64,000 nt of DNA from Saccopteryx bilineata. Lineage: Eukaryota; Chordata; Mammalia; Chiroptera; Emballonuridae. Of the stretch, positions 35,261 through 46,626 are shown piece by piece. The stretch lies in contig NC_089490.1 of NCBI RefSeq assembly GCF_036850765.1, positions 290,948,982 through 291,012,981 on the forward strand, given 5' to 3'. Under the pieces are notes generated by a model. That model was not told the DNA's origin and did no database searches. It saw only the letters and a program-made list of their open reading frames with translations. Positions within the stretch are counted from its first letter, which is position 1. Each line of letters opens with the position of its first letter. Position numbers and translations under genes: made by a program.

Positions 35261-36356
35261 AGCATGGGTTTTAAGATACCAAGAGAAAGAAAAAGCCCAA
35301 TAGAGATCAGGTGAACTACCAGCTTTTAGGATATGCCCTTAAAGGCTCCAATGCCCCAAAGGGGTTTCATAGGATGCCATCTCGGTCCTGCTTCAATAGT
35401 GGAAAGGAAGGTCATTGAGCTAAAGCCTGCCAGTCTCACATGCCTCTGCTATGAGTAAAGAGGGACACTGGAATGTAGGTTTCCCCCTCACTCCTCTAAG
35501 GGAGGGTTCAGTCTCTTCCAGCCCTGCTACAACCACCTATGACCTAACCTTGCCCAGAATGTTGGGGTTTGCCACTGAAGGCTGAAGGTACCCAGGGCCG
35601 TCGGCCCCATCTTCGACACTGTGGATGAGCCTAGGGTATTTCTTCCAAGAAGCAGGTAGACTGATCTCATTTGCACAAGGGCCACTTAACTATGTCTTGC
35701 CTGAATAGTCAGGTTTTTTATTCTTCCCTTGAAGATCTCTGTTGTGTGTGTTGATAGTCCTATTTTCTGCTGCCTTGTTTAATATACAGTGTTTCCTTTA
35801 TTCCTCCTACCTCAATGCCCCACTCATATTTCAGGCTGGGACCTACTCCTAATTTAGAGCTCTCTTTCCCCCTTTTGCCAATTTCTATTATGAATCTACC
35901 TTTGCCACCCAGCTTAGGGTATCCCAAGGTTCTCTTTACCACGCCACAGTCGCAGAGCTCCAGGGAAAAGCAAACTGGTCTCATCTCTCCAGGCAGAGGA
36001 GAACAGAAGCTCCATCTCCACACATTCAGGTAGACTGGCTTTTCCAGTCTACCTGAATCATTACCAGCTAGAAGCAGTGGTCATTGGGACTTGGACGTGA
36101 GCTGCAAAGTATAGAATTGTGACAAAAATTCCAGTGCCATGCAGACTTTTCCTGGATGTGGACTTTTCCTGGACTCCTACTTCTTGTGACAGCTCCTAAC
36201 AGACTGAACTGGGGTTGGGTTGCATTTTGGGGGATTTGGAATGGTGATGGTGCCAACTTGGACTTGGTGAACATGTTAAGGACATTACTCTTTTATGGAT
36301 TCTTGCTGTATTGGCCAAGTGTTTGCTTAAAGGCTTTAATCACTGTAAAAAAAAAA
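35261..36356 (+). other. Unidentified 1.1-kb segment ending in A10
   Basis: It lies between integrase and the L1 end inside the composite. It has higher GC than its surroundings, no long frame and no family I recognise. It ends with CTTTAATCACTG followed by A10 (36347-36356). It could be the env/3' LTR end of the same ERV, or a separate transcript. A short inverted repeat with GGTAGACTGG and CCAGTCTACC is present at about 36028-36052. Confidence 0.5.
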
Positions 36357-37115
36357 TAGAAGACTGGATAAAGAAGATGTGGCACATATACACCATGGTA
36401 TACTATTCAGCCATAAGAAATGATGACATCAGATCACTTACAACCAAATGGTGGGATCTTGATAGCATTATACAAAGTGAAATAAGTAAATCAGAAAAAA
36501 CCAAGAACTACATGATTCCATACATTGGTGGGACATAAAAATGAGACTAAGAGACATGGACAAGAGTGTGGTGGTTACCAGGGGTGGGAAGTAGGGTATG
36601 GGAGGGAAAGAGGAGAGGGGGAGGGGGAGGAGGAGGGGAAGGGGGAGGGGCACAAAGAAAACTAGATAAAAGGTGATGGAGGACAATCTGTCTTTGGGTG
36701 ATGGGTATGCAACATAAGTGAATGACAAGATAATCTGGACATGTTTTCTTTGAATATATGTACCCTGATTTATTGATGTCACCCCATTAACATTAATAAA
36801 AATTTATAAAATAAAAGATAAAAACAAGAACTGCAGGATTCCATACATTGGTGGGACATGAAAACGAGACTAAGAGACATGGACAAGAGTGTGGTGGTTA
36901 CGGGGGGTGGGGGGAGGGAAGGAGGGAGAAAGGTAGGGGGAGAGGGAGGGGCACAAAGAAAACTAGATAGAAGGTGACAGAGCATAATCTGACTTTGGGT
37001 GATGGGTATGCAACATAATTGAATGACAAGATAACCTGGACATGTTTTCTTTGAACATATATACTCTGATTTATTGATGTTACCCCATTAAATTTAATAA
37101 AAATTTATTTATAAA
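36357..37115 (+). mobile_element. L1: Two tandem L1 3' ends
   Basis: The first (36357-36824) starts within the last ~55 codons of ORF2 ([13 protein letters not shown]...), runs through the stop, the G-rich tract (36600-36650) and an A-rich end (ATAAAATAAAAGATAAAAAC). The second (36825-37115) restarts at CAAGAACTGCAGG, equivalent to 36502, and repeats the tail, with its own G-rich tract. The 3' UTR matches that of the L1 at 1523-9430. Confidence 0.88.
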
Positions 37116-37285
37116 AAAAAGAACTCAGAGACTTACTGTACTTTAAAAGTGTTGGTCTTACATACAATGACACATTTACTTCTATTTAGTGTTAAACATT
37201 GTATGATTCTCATGGAATTACATTTTAAAATATGTGGCATTCCTGGCTCTCTCAGCCAAAAAGATTCCCAACCCCTGACTTACAG

Positions 37286-39700
37286 AGTTTACCCTGTGTC
37301 ATAGGAATGTCCTAATATACAGTCCTTTATAAAAATAAGAAAACACTCTTGCCTTGCAACAGAGGGTATTCATATAGTTATTCCCAGGGCAAAGACATAC
37401 TTCTCTAAGATGAATTGATGTTTATATTTATATAGAGAAAAAAATAATAATAATGTTTAAGTGATAATATGTAGTGTGCCAAGGAGGGGAAAAAAATGTT
37501 TTCCACAAGGTACGTTTTTTTAAATTATAAAATAAATAATAAAAATGAGTTTTTAAAAACAAAAACAAACATACATTATATATACTTATCACAAAAGTCT
37601 TATTATATATTTGACAAAGAAGTGTGTTTATTTATTTGGTTGGAAGAATAAAAGTATGGGTCAGAGTGAGAGAGTTGCTCAGAGAATTATGACTGACTTG
37701 TATGACCACTTCTAGCTGGAGGTGATCAACCTTACTTAATGGAATATTTTGTGGGCTTGTGTCCACATTTTCTTTATGCCTGTTTTGATTTTGCCCTTCA
37801 CAGGAGATGGAAATGTTTCATAATCACTCTATAAACAAGAAGCTCATCTGTTAATGTCAATGGCAAGTATATTAATGTATAAGTTATATAGCCTACATCC
37901 ACACATAAGTCATATTATGTGACAAGGCACCATTTGTTTTACAACCTTCCATGCACAGACATATGTCAATTCATATAGTACTAATATATCAAAAATACAT
38001 TTTGTAAAAGCTTGTTTTCTTAGACAAGTAAATTGTTAATGTACTTAAATATGTAAGGTAGGTGTGCTTACATATTGGTTAGCCTCTCACAGTGAGTTGT
38101 GGGATAGTAGATTAGTTACCATAAATAATGTTTTTACATTATGTTTAACTGAATATTTTCCATGATTACATTAAACATAAAAAGTAGACAAACTAGATTT
38201 ATTTATTTTTGATGCTGGTTAACAAGGTCAGAAAAATAATATATTTTGATACTTCTGAAAGAAAACCTTCTGCTTTAGACACCATGTTAAGATAGTTAAC
38301 TGAAACTAGTACATTGCTTCCATAAAAGTTTGAGGACATATTCTTGACATATTCATTTTTATTCATATGAATATAAAATGAAGCCAAATTATGTTAATGT
38401 GGAACTTTAGGAGCACTAGTCTTTTTCCTCCCTTACAAAATAATATGCACACCTGTTTTTCAACTGAACAAATCAATAAAAATAGAAATAAAATTAGATG
38501 TTGATTTTGGTAAAACTGAGGATATTCTTAAAATATTTCATTTTAAAATTTCCATGAAAATTATATTCAATAATTTTAAGTTTGTATATGTATATAACAA
38601 ATGCTCTATAGGACTTTATTACTGGTTGGGGTTTTTTTACTAATTCTTTCAACTTTCGTAAAAACTGTGAAGCACTTTAAAGTAAATTGCTGAAATGTAA
38701 CTGAATAAATGTCATGCAAAAACAAAGAAAAGTAAAATAAGTAGCTAACAGTATGGAAACATAATACTAACCCTTTCTGAGGAAATGATTACGGGTTACT
38801 AAATTATTCATTTTGAGTAACTGGCTATAATACCACTCATAAAAAGATTTACATTTAAAGTTATTAGATTTAATATATTTTCTAAACATGTGTAACAATC
38901 TCCTATTTAATTTTTTATAATATTTCAAACAAGAAATATTATTGAATATATAAATTTGCCTTTTTATTTTTCTTTGGCAAAAACTCTCTTGATGATAAGC
39001 ATTGCTTACTTATAGGTAAATATGTAAACATTCACTAGAGTATCCTAACAAAAAATAAATATGTACTTCAGAATAATAAGAATTACTTGAGTGTGATTTA
39101 ATCAGTTATGGTAATTCAGAAATAGGGAAATAGGTTATAATTTAATAGTAGTTCATATTGATATTTGAATGGAAATGTTTTTTTTAACAGTTTAATGGAT
39201 CAAGTAATCTATTTTCTATATAGGTGGTATTTTTTTTTCAATTTTATAAATAACAAATTGTTAAAAAATAACCCCAAAAATGTTAAGCAGTATTTTACAT
39301 GTCCCTTAGATAGTATATATCTAAATTACTCACACAAGCTATTCTATACTTCACTGTTATATATTTGCCCTCTATATCACTTAGAAAATTTAAATTATTA
39401 TATGCAAATTTCAATTTCATTACCTTCCAACTCCCTTACCAATAAGCTCCCTCTTCGCACCTTGCTTAAGACACAGAGGGTAAGACTTGTTGCTAACATT
39501 CTAACTCATTAAATATAATAATGAGTTTATAAGTTTCTATCTCCTTTTAGACTCAAGTTCATTAATTATTTTATAAATGTATTAATTACTGAAAGATCAA
39601 TTTAGATATATTTATGAAAAGATTGTGTGTGTGTGTTTATACCTGTCAAATTTCCTCTGTGTGGACAAATTTACATTTCATACAGTCAACTGGAAAACTT

Positions 39701-39704
<4 letters not shown>
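37286..39704. other. AT-rich gene desert
   Basis: About 2.4 kb downstream of the hAT element with no exon, RNA gene or named repeat visible. Confidence 0.5.
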
Positions 39705-39739
<35 letters not shown>

Positions 39740-40027
39740 TTTTAAGTGAGAGGAGGGGAGATAGAGAGACAAAAATCCCACATGTGCCCTGGCCGGGATT
39801 CACTGGCCAACACCAGTCTGGGGCCGATGCTTGAATACCAAGTTATTCTCAGTGCCTGAAGCTGATGTTTGGACAACTGAGCCACTGGCTACGAGATAGG
39901 AAGATAGAAGGGGGAGAGGGAGAAGAGAAGCCAATGGTAGCTTCTAAGGTATGTCCCACTGGGGATTGAACCCGGGACAACCACATGTCAGGCTGACATT
40001 CTATCCAAGAAGCAAACTAGCCAGGGC
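39705..40027 (-). mobile_element. Older, longer CCCTGGCC-head SINE with (ATTT)n
   Basis: Same layout as 20792-21138. The tail side is an ATTT repeat (about 39705-39741), followed by a GAGGGGAGATAGAGAGACA block, a middle with two tRNA-like remnants, and a head ending ACTAGCCAGGGCC in reverse. No TSD resolved. Confidence 0.83.
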
Positions 40028-40924
40028 CTGATTTACTCCTAAGCAGATGCCCTAGCAGGCATTTACTTAAAGCTGTTGTGATCATTTTATTTTATACCAT
40101 ATCTATCCCTCATAGTCAGATATCTCCACTCTCTCCAATATTCTGAAGCACTGAAGTATACAATATCTATTTCTCAGTATATATTGCTATTAAAGTTATT
40201 CTATTCCTATAAGAAAATCATATTATAGTTACTGATTCTACCAGAATTACATGATTTCAGTACTTTTCACTCCCTCCCTCAATCCATTAATTGTCTTATT
40301 ATCCAATTAAAGTAAGCAGTGCTCTTTAGAGAGGAGTGAGTAATTGGTTATGATGTAAAAAAAAACAACAACAAGAAGACAGTAGTATTTAATAGCTTTC
40401 TGAGAAACACTAATTATTTTACAAATGCTTAGACTAATATAAAACTGTACCAAACAACCAACTAAAGAGGATTTCCATATATGATATATTTGAAAATTTT
40501 TGATGGTATACAATTTTATACAAACAACTATACGTAGAGTCAACAAAAATGAGGTGATATATGTGTGAAGTTCATGCAGATAAGGGAAAGAAATATTGAA
40601 AATAAAATGTACCAAAAATATTTGTGATTCATAATACTATATTATTAAATTTATTTTCATGAATATTCATTATTTATCTGTCTAAATTATGTATTTCTTC
40701 TACTCAAGATATGATTGGCTTATAATTTACCAGTTCTTTGTTGTAAATTTTAAATGGTAAACAAAAATAAATTTAAATAACTATAGTAATTATAATTGGA
40801 AATAACATTTTATATAAGATAATGTAAAAATGTGAAATAATAAAACATTATATTAAGAAAGTTTTCTACAACTTTGTAAAAACAAAGAAAGACACAATGC
40901 ATGATGTTAATTATTTTAGTTCTT
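40028..40924. other. AT-rich spacer
   Basis: About 900 bp with no gene or named repeat legible. Confidence 0.45.
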
Positions 40925-41095
40925 TTTATTTTTTTTAAATTTTATTTAGATAATTAATTTTAACAGGGTGACATTGATCAATTAGAGTACATAGATTTAA
41001 AGAAAACATCTCCAGATCATTTTGACATTTGATTATATTGTATACCCATTACCCCAAATCACATTGTCCTCCATCACCATTTAATTTCTATATTA
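40925..41095 (-). mobile_element. L1: 5'-truncated L1 3' UTR
   Basis: A T-rich tail, then AACAGGGTGACATTGATCAA near 40963 and CACATTGTCCTCCATCACC near 41060. This is the reverse of the L1 3' UTR type found at 1523-1791. Only about 170 bp survive. Confidence 0.78.
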
Positions 41096-42038
41096 ATTTT
41101 TCAAATAATTTTGGCATGAGATATATATTTATAGATATATACATATATGTATATATATATATGCACACACACACACCTCTCTATATAGTATAGATATAGA
41201 CATCTCTCTATTTGTGTAAGTAGGAACAGATAAATACAGTAAATTGTATATGGCACAGATAGTTCAAGAAACAGTGAGGTCTATACTAAAATAGGAAGAG
41301 TTATACCTGTAGTCACATACCAAATACAGAGTAAAAGGAAAGTTCAAGCTTGTGAACACCCTCAGAAGAGTTTTGTTTGTATTTCATCCTCATTTTCCGG
41401 GTAAAGAATCTTTGGAATACCCATAATAATTATGATGTTGTAATGAGCTAGTTTTTAACTAAGATTTTGTGTCCTAAGAAAGAGGCTTAATTGACATGGG
41501 GATTGAGGAAAGGTTCATGTAGAGGAGAGGCAGATGAAAAGAGTGGGAGAAAGAAGATACCTGATCCTACATCTCTGTCACTTCTAAGGATGGGCTTTCT
41601 CAATGCCTTTGAATCTTGAAACACACAGGCTCTCAGACCACAGTAAAGTTGATGCAATTGCTGTTGGGATTACTCAAATCCATACTGAATACAGCTGCAA
41701 TATTTGGGAAACATTACAGCTTAATAGAACTTGATTTTGTGCTATATATTGAGGCTTCCTACACTCATGGAGCTAGGAATACAACTAAGAACTATGGAAA
41801 ATTTGGAGTGCAATATTTTTTTCTTTACTTTCATTTGCTTCATGGTATACTTTGGTCAAGATTTCAATGTCAACATTCCAGTGACTCTGTTCTGGAAGAA
41901 TTTCTCAAGAATTCCTAATTATTGATACATTGAGTTCATTAGATTTCTAGACTTAATTCATTTCTCACTAATATTTCTATTATAAACTTTCTTTTTCTTA
42001 TTATTGGCTGAGCCTTGGTTTTTAAAAAGCCATTCTCA
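41096..42038. other. Non-coding sequence with TA/CA microsatellite
   Basis: A mixed (TA)n and (CA)n run occupies about 41120-41180. The rest has no gene or named repeat. Frames at 41616-41925 overlap each other in two registers and show no domain. Confidence 0.5.
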
Positions 42039-42057
42039 CTAGATCACCACCCTTTAA

Positions 42058-42405
42058 TTTTTTTAAATTAATTAATTTATTTATTTTTGTGACAGAGACA
42101 GAGAGAAACAAAGAGAGGGACAGATAGGGACAGACAGACAGGAAGGAAGAGAGATGAGAAGCATCAATTCTTCATTGTGGCATCTTAGTTTCTCATTGAT
42201 TGTTTTCTCATTTGTGCTTTAACCAGGGGGCTACAGCAGACTGAGTGACTCCTTGCTCGAGCCAGAGACGTTGGGCTCAAACTGGTGAGCCTTGCTCAAA
42301 CCAGATGAGCCTGCGCTCAAATTGGTGACCTTGAGGTTTCAAACCCGGGTCCTCGGCATCCCAGTCCAAAGCTCTATCCACTGTGCCACTCACCACCTGG
42401 TCAAG
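42058..42405 (-). mobile_element. Rhin-like SINE
   Basis: Reverse copy with a T-rich tail, GACAGAGACAGAGAGAAAC, modules, and head near CACCTGGTCAAGC. TSD CTAGATCACCACCCTTTAA (42039-42057) against CTAGATTACCACCCTTTAA (42406-42424), one mismatch in 19 bp. Confidence 0.92.
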
Positions 42406-42759
42406 CTAGATTACCACCCTTTAAACACTGATGCTATGGTTCTCTCACTCAACATGTCTTTTCTTCTATTATTGATAAGGATAACTCTTCCAATTCTGTG
42501 CTTGATATTCCCTCTTGACTACTCCAGAACACCACACCAATAATTCCCTCTACACTTTTCTAAATCGAGAAATTTTCTTTTTTTATTGTATAATTTTCAT
42601 CTATATGTCCTCATACTATTATTTTTATGTTAAATAAAAAGTGTTCACTTGACTCTTCTTTTCCTGGAATTTACTTCTCTGCTCCATCTCTCTAACCACC
42701 TTTACAGAAAACTTCTTAAAGTCACCTAAACTTTCTGACTTCAATTCCTCTTTTCCTCA

Positions 42760-43180
42760 TTCTCTTTTTTATTATTATATTTTTCCTTTTTATTTAAGTT
42801 ATTGGCAAGTGGTGACACTGGTTAACAAAATTATACAAGTTTCAGGTACACAATTCTACAACAAATAATCTGCACACTGCATTGTGTGTTCACTACCCCT
42901 AATCAAATCTCTGTTCATCACCATTTATCCCCCTTTATCCTCCTCCACCTCCCTCCACTCCCTTTTCCTCCAGCAGTCACCTCATTATTGTCCATGTCCC
43001 TGAATTTTCTCTTTCTTTTTCTAAATCAGTCCACCCCCAACCCAGCCCTCCACTGCCCCCACAGCTGTCAGCCTATTCTTTATCTATGAGCCTGTCTCTA
43101 TTTTGTCTGTGAATTCATTTTCTTCATAGATTTCACATATGAGTGAAATCACATGATACTGTCTTTAAACCTCCTTCCAC
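42760..43180 (-). mobile_element. L1: L1 3' end fragment
   Basis: The plus strand shows GGTGACACTGGTTAAC near 42813, a TTCAGGTACACAATTCTAC block near 42840, a pyrimidine tract (42930-42990) and ACAGCTGTCAGCC near 43060. It is the older 3' UTR type, reversed. Confidence 0.8.
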
Positions 43181-44520
43181 CAGTCTACTTATTCTCGCTT
43201 GCTCCAGATAAAACCACTTCTCCCTCATTGCAAATCCCCTTTGGCAACATTGTTTTATTCCTCATATCACTTACCACTTAAAAGTGTACTGTAGACATTT
43301 CTTACTTATATTTTTATTGCTTTTTCTCAGACTCTAGGGTAGAAGCTCTATGGCCAGATTTAGTCTGCTTTGTTTTCTGACTTTTGTAGCCATGTATAAT
43401 AGGGCCTGAAAGATAGAAGAGACTCAGTAAATGCTTACCAAATAAATGAATGTATATTTCTGTTAACACTGCCATGTCTGAAATCCATTTATGTGTCACT
43501 ATTACTTATGTAATACAGTACTTATTCCTTTCTTTGTCTTCATATAGGATATTAGCAATATCTCCTCAACCTCACTCCACCTTTTTTATTTCACACCTCA
43601 GATTCCTCTGATTCATTCTTTACTCTGCTATCTTGCCAAAACACTAATAATTCCCTTCTTGGGTCATTGTTAAAATTTACTTGAGACCTTATTCAGTCAA
43701 TGCTTATAACTTAATTTTTTCTATAGCTAACTCTTATTTTTATTAATCTGGAAACACATATCAACCTTAATTGTATGCATTCTCTATAAATATTTTTATG
43801 ACCTACCAAATATATCTGATTATGTCCTCTATTAGGTACCCATTATATTTCAACCATATCTCTAATGCTTCATTACATACCCCTAAATAAATTTTCTGGT
43901 AAATATAAATATTTTATTTATCTTTGTATCCAAAGAAGTGTATAATATGCCAAAACTACTCAATGTCTGAATATTAAAATTAAATATACTTGCATACTTA
44001 AATGTACCATATAAATGTCTAGACCTAGATGTAATTATTTATACATAAGGCAGCCATGAAATAAGGACCTCTCAAACCCTGTCTGAAGACATTATAGTTG
44101 GCTGATGTCTCCAGCTACTATACTCTGTAATTCCTTTCTGTGGTCACACTGAGGCCACAAGTCTCAAAAACTTCAAACAAAGGTGATTATAACCAAAATA
44201 TCCTTTTCTGGGGGACATAGAAGTCAAGTTGGAAGAAATGGACTTGCTCAAGTATATTAGACCTGCTTTGCTTTCTAAGATGCTTTCTCTCCATATTCCT
44301 TCATTCCCTCTCTCCTTCATTTTGGGTCTGATCTGCATCAGAGTCTAGTATATCTCTCAAACCTTCCTAGTCCCTTCACTTTTACCTTAATTGGCATTGA
44401 TCATAATATATCACGTGCATGGATAATTCAGTCTTCAGGTAGCTTCTCAAAGGATCAAGATTTAAAATGGTGGGAACAAAAATGTTCTAAGAACAGAGGT
44501 GCTAAGATGAGGAATCTGGA
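43181..44520. other. Non-coding sequence
   Basis: About 1.3 kb with no exon or named repeat visible. Confidence 0.45.
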
Positions 44521-46120
44521 ATGGCTCAGATTTGTTGAATTAAAAGTGAGGCACAGTTGGTAGGTGGGGTGCAGACTGTCCTGGCAAAAGAGAGCTTCTC
44601 CACTGCTAAATAACTCACTGGGGGCTACTTCGAGAAATTTTCCATTGGTGGGAAGAGTGTGCAGATGTGATAATTCAGATACTCAAAAACTGCAAGTGTC
44701 AGAGAGTGGAGGGGCAAGCAGTGCCTATAAAGATGACAGAACTGACTACTTACTGCTAGGCTGTACTGATGCCATCAGAAAGATATTTTCTGACTGAGGA
44801 CTATCAACAAGCAGTTAATAGAATGTATGCAAGGGAGAGGGACTTAACAGAGGCCTTAATCTCGTCATGTGGAAAAGAAGACTGAAGGTGAGCATCAGGC
44901 TGCAGACCTATCTGTATAGTTGGAGACCTGCAGAGACCTTCAGATGCTCAGCCATGGCAAGTCTGTTATGTTAAGGTCAGTGTCCTTATGGACAAAACTG
45001 GGCTCCTGAAACTTGGGGCAGGCACACGTGTATGAATACACCCAAGGATATTGAATGTACAGCCCCTACTATACTTCCCGGACTTGCAGTGGATGCCTAC
45101 TCTTCCCAAGTGAGGGCTAGCACTTCTGTTATGCTGAAATTTGCTGCCAAAAAAGAGAAGATGCTGTCCCACAAGGCAAGAGTGTTTTCCTCAGGAGCTA
45201 CCTCTGCACCTTTTACCTGACTGCCAAGATGATGTTAGCATTAAATCTTGATAAATCCACCTGAGAACATGCTGGTATAACATGGGAAAGATGCTATAAA
45301 CAACCAAGCAAAACCCAAACAACAACAAAAAGCAAGAAACAGCCAGTGTGCAGAGCCAGGAGTATTCCTAGAATTGAATTTTGAGGGTTTCTGATAAAGG
45401 GGACCAAAATGTAACAGTAAGAAACTACTGACTGGATTAGGGGCTATTTCCCAGGATACAGGATTTACCCTAGAAAAGAGTTCAAGAGATTAGAAAATAG
45501 GCACTCCTGCTCTGGCCTTTGGGAACCTGAAAAAAGCAATTATAAGCATGAAGTGAGGAGAAGTTAGAACTTCTCTAGGAAATGGTATAAAAGAAGGAAA
45601 AAGGAAGAAGAAGGTTAAGAATTGTGGGCATGCTGAAATGGATATATTATAACCAATCGGGGATGTTCTATGGGGAGTGAGGACTCACCATTGGCCAAGA
45701 TCATGAGGTAGGAGGGATACCGTACTCCTCTGCCGAACAAGGCTGACAAAGAAGAGGCAGCTCAAGAGTTGGGTGATGGTATTCCAAAGTAACAGAGGTC
45801 AGCAGTCAGCACTTAACTGCCAGCAGCTTCTGTTAGGACTGGCAAAGCCAAAAAAGAAGATAAGGGTCTTAACCGACAAAAATTTGTGATGATGGGTAGA
45901 GTGTACAGACTTCCCAGGAGTAAAATAAAAGAGTAGCCCACAAGGATGCTGCTTAATTTGTCAGGTGGCCTGTTGGTCTCCTTGAGCAACAGTGCATGCA
46001 GTAGCCATTGCTTAGCATTGACCTCTGTGCTGACAGGTTGAATATTCAGAGGCACAGAAGCAGACCTACCTTGGTCTGTAGGATTTCTTACTGTGGGGGG
46101 TCTCTATTTAGTTTAAGCCT
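44521..46120. other. Higher-complexity block, possibly decayed ERV interior
   Basis: About 1.6 kb with clearly higher GC than its neighbours and many short broken frames in both directions, but no long frame. This texture fits an old retroviral internal region or retrotransposed sequence. I cannot match a domain, so the class is open. Confidence 0.3.
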
Positions 46121-46270
46121 TGGCTGCCATGGCTACTTAGCATATGTGTTAATAGTGTCATTTTTGTGTACAGAGATGAAAAAAATGTATTTTTAAAAAT
46201 CCATGCATTTACACTGACATCTTAAATTTATATTCAATATTAATGCATGCTTACAAAATTTCCTTAATTT

Positions 46271-46283
46271 TTTTTTCTTAGCA

Positions 46284-46336
<53 letters not shown>

Positions 46337-46608
46337 GACAGGGACAGGCAGGAAGGCAGAGAGAAGAGAAGCATTAACTTGTTGCTCCATTTTAATTGTT
46401 CACTGATTTCTTCCTCATATGTGTCTTGACCAGAGGGCTTCAGTTAAGTCAGTGACCCCCTTCTCAAGCCATTGACCTTTGGGCTCAAGCCAGCGACCAC
46501 AGGGTCATGTCTATAAGCCCACACTCAAGCCAGCAACCTCAGGGTTTCGAACCTGGGTCCTTAGATCCCAGGTCAATGCTTGAACCACTGTATCACTGCC
46601 TGGTCAGG
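46271..46608 (-). mobile_element. Rhin-like SINE with expanded (GA)n
   Basis: Reverse copy with a GA dinucleotide run (about 46284-46331), the extra GGGTCATGTCTAT segment, and a head ending CTGCCTGGTCAGG. TSD CAAAATTTCCTTAATTT (46254-46270) against CAAAATTTCCTTGATTT (46609-46625). Confidence 0.92.
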
Positions 46609-46626
46609 CAAAATTTCCTTGATTTT

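Larger units (their letters stand above)
34329..37115 (+). mobile_element. Composite L1-mobilised retroelement (SVA-like plan)
   Basis: A 2787-bp unit sits inside the hAT element and is bounded by one 14-bp TSD at an L1-type target, with an A-rich 3' end. Parts in order: the antisense 5' half of a CCCTGGCC-head SINE (34329-34460); betaretrovirus-like integrase (about 34461-35260); about 1.1 kb of unidentified sequence ending in A10 (to 36356); an L1 3' end (36357-36824); and a second L1 3' UTR (36825-37115). The SINE has no tail or TSD of its own and abuts the TSD directly, so the simplest reading is that all parts entered together as one chimeric cDNA. Serial nested insertion is the alternative. 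Antisense SINE plus ERV piece plus A-tail parallels primate SVA, but the components differ. Confidence 0.75.
32079..37277 (+). mobile_element. hAT DNA transposon with nested insertion
   Basis: The ends are CAGGGATCGGGAACCT on the left and, reverse-complemented, CAGGGGTTGGGAATCT on the right. A perfect 8-bp TSD, ACTTACAG, lies at 32071-32078 and 37278-37285. Both features define the hAT superfamily. Without the 2.8-kb insertion (34329-37115) and one TSD copy the element is about 2.4 kb, just enough for one transposase gene. It is a formerly autonomous copy: it encodes a transposase remnant (32404-34263) between short non-coding ends. Subterminal sequence on both sides includes GGCTC/GAGCC-type motifs. 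Confidence 0.93.

Noticed and set aside
36028..36052. A terminator-like hairpin (GGTAGACTGG / CCAGTCTACC)
   Set aside because: A short inverted repeat alone in eukaryotic DNA does not support a terminator. It may matter only as a feature of the unidentified segment.
46284..46331. A regulatory GAGA array
   Set aside because: It is the expanded CT-rich segment of a reverse-oriented SINE with its own TSD.
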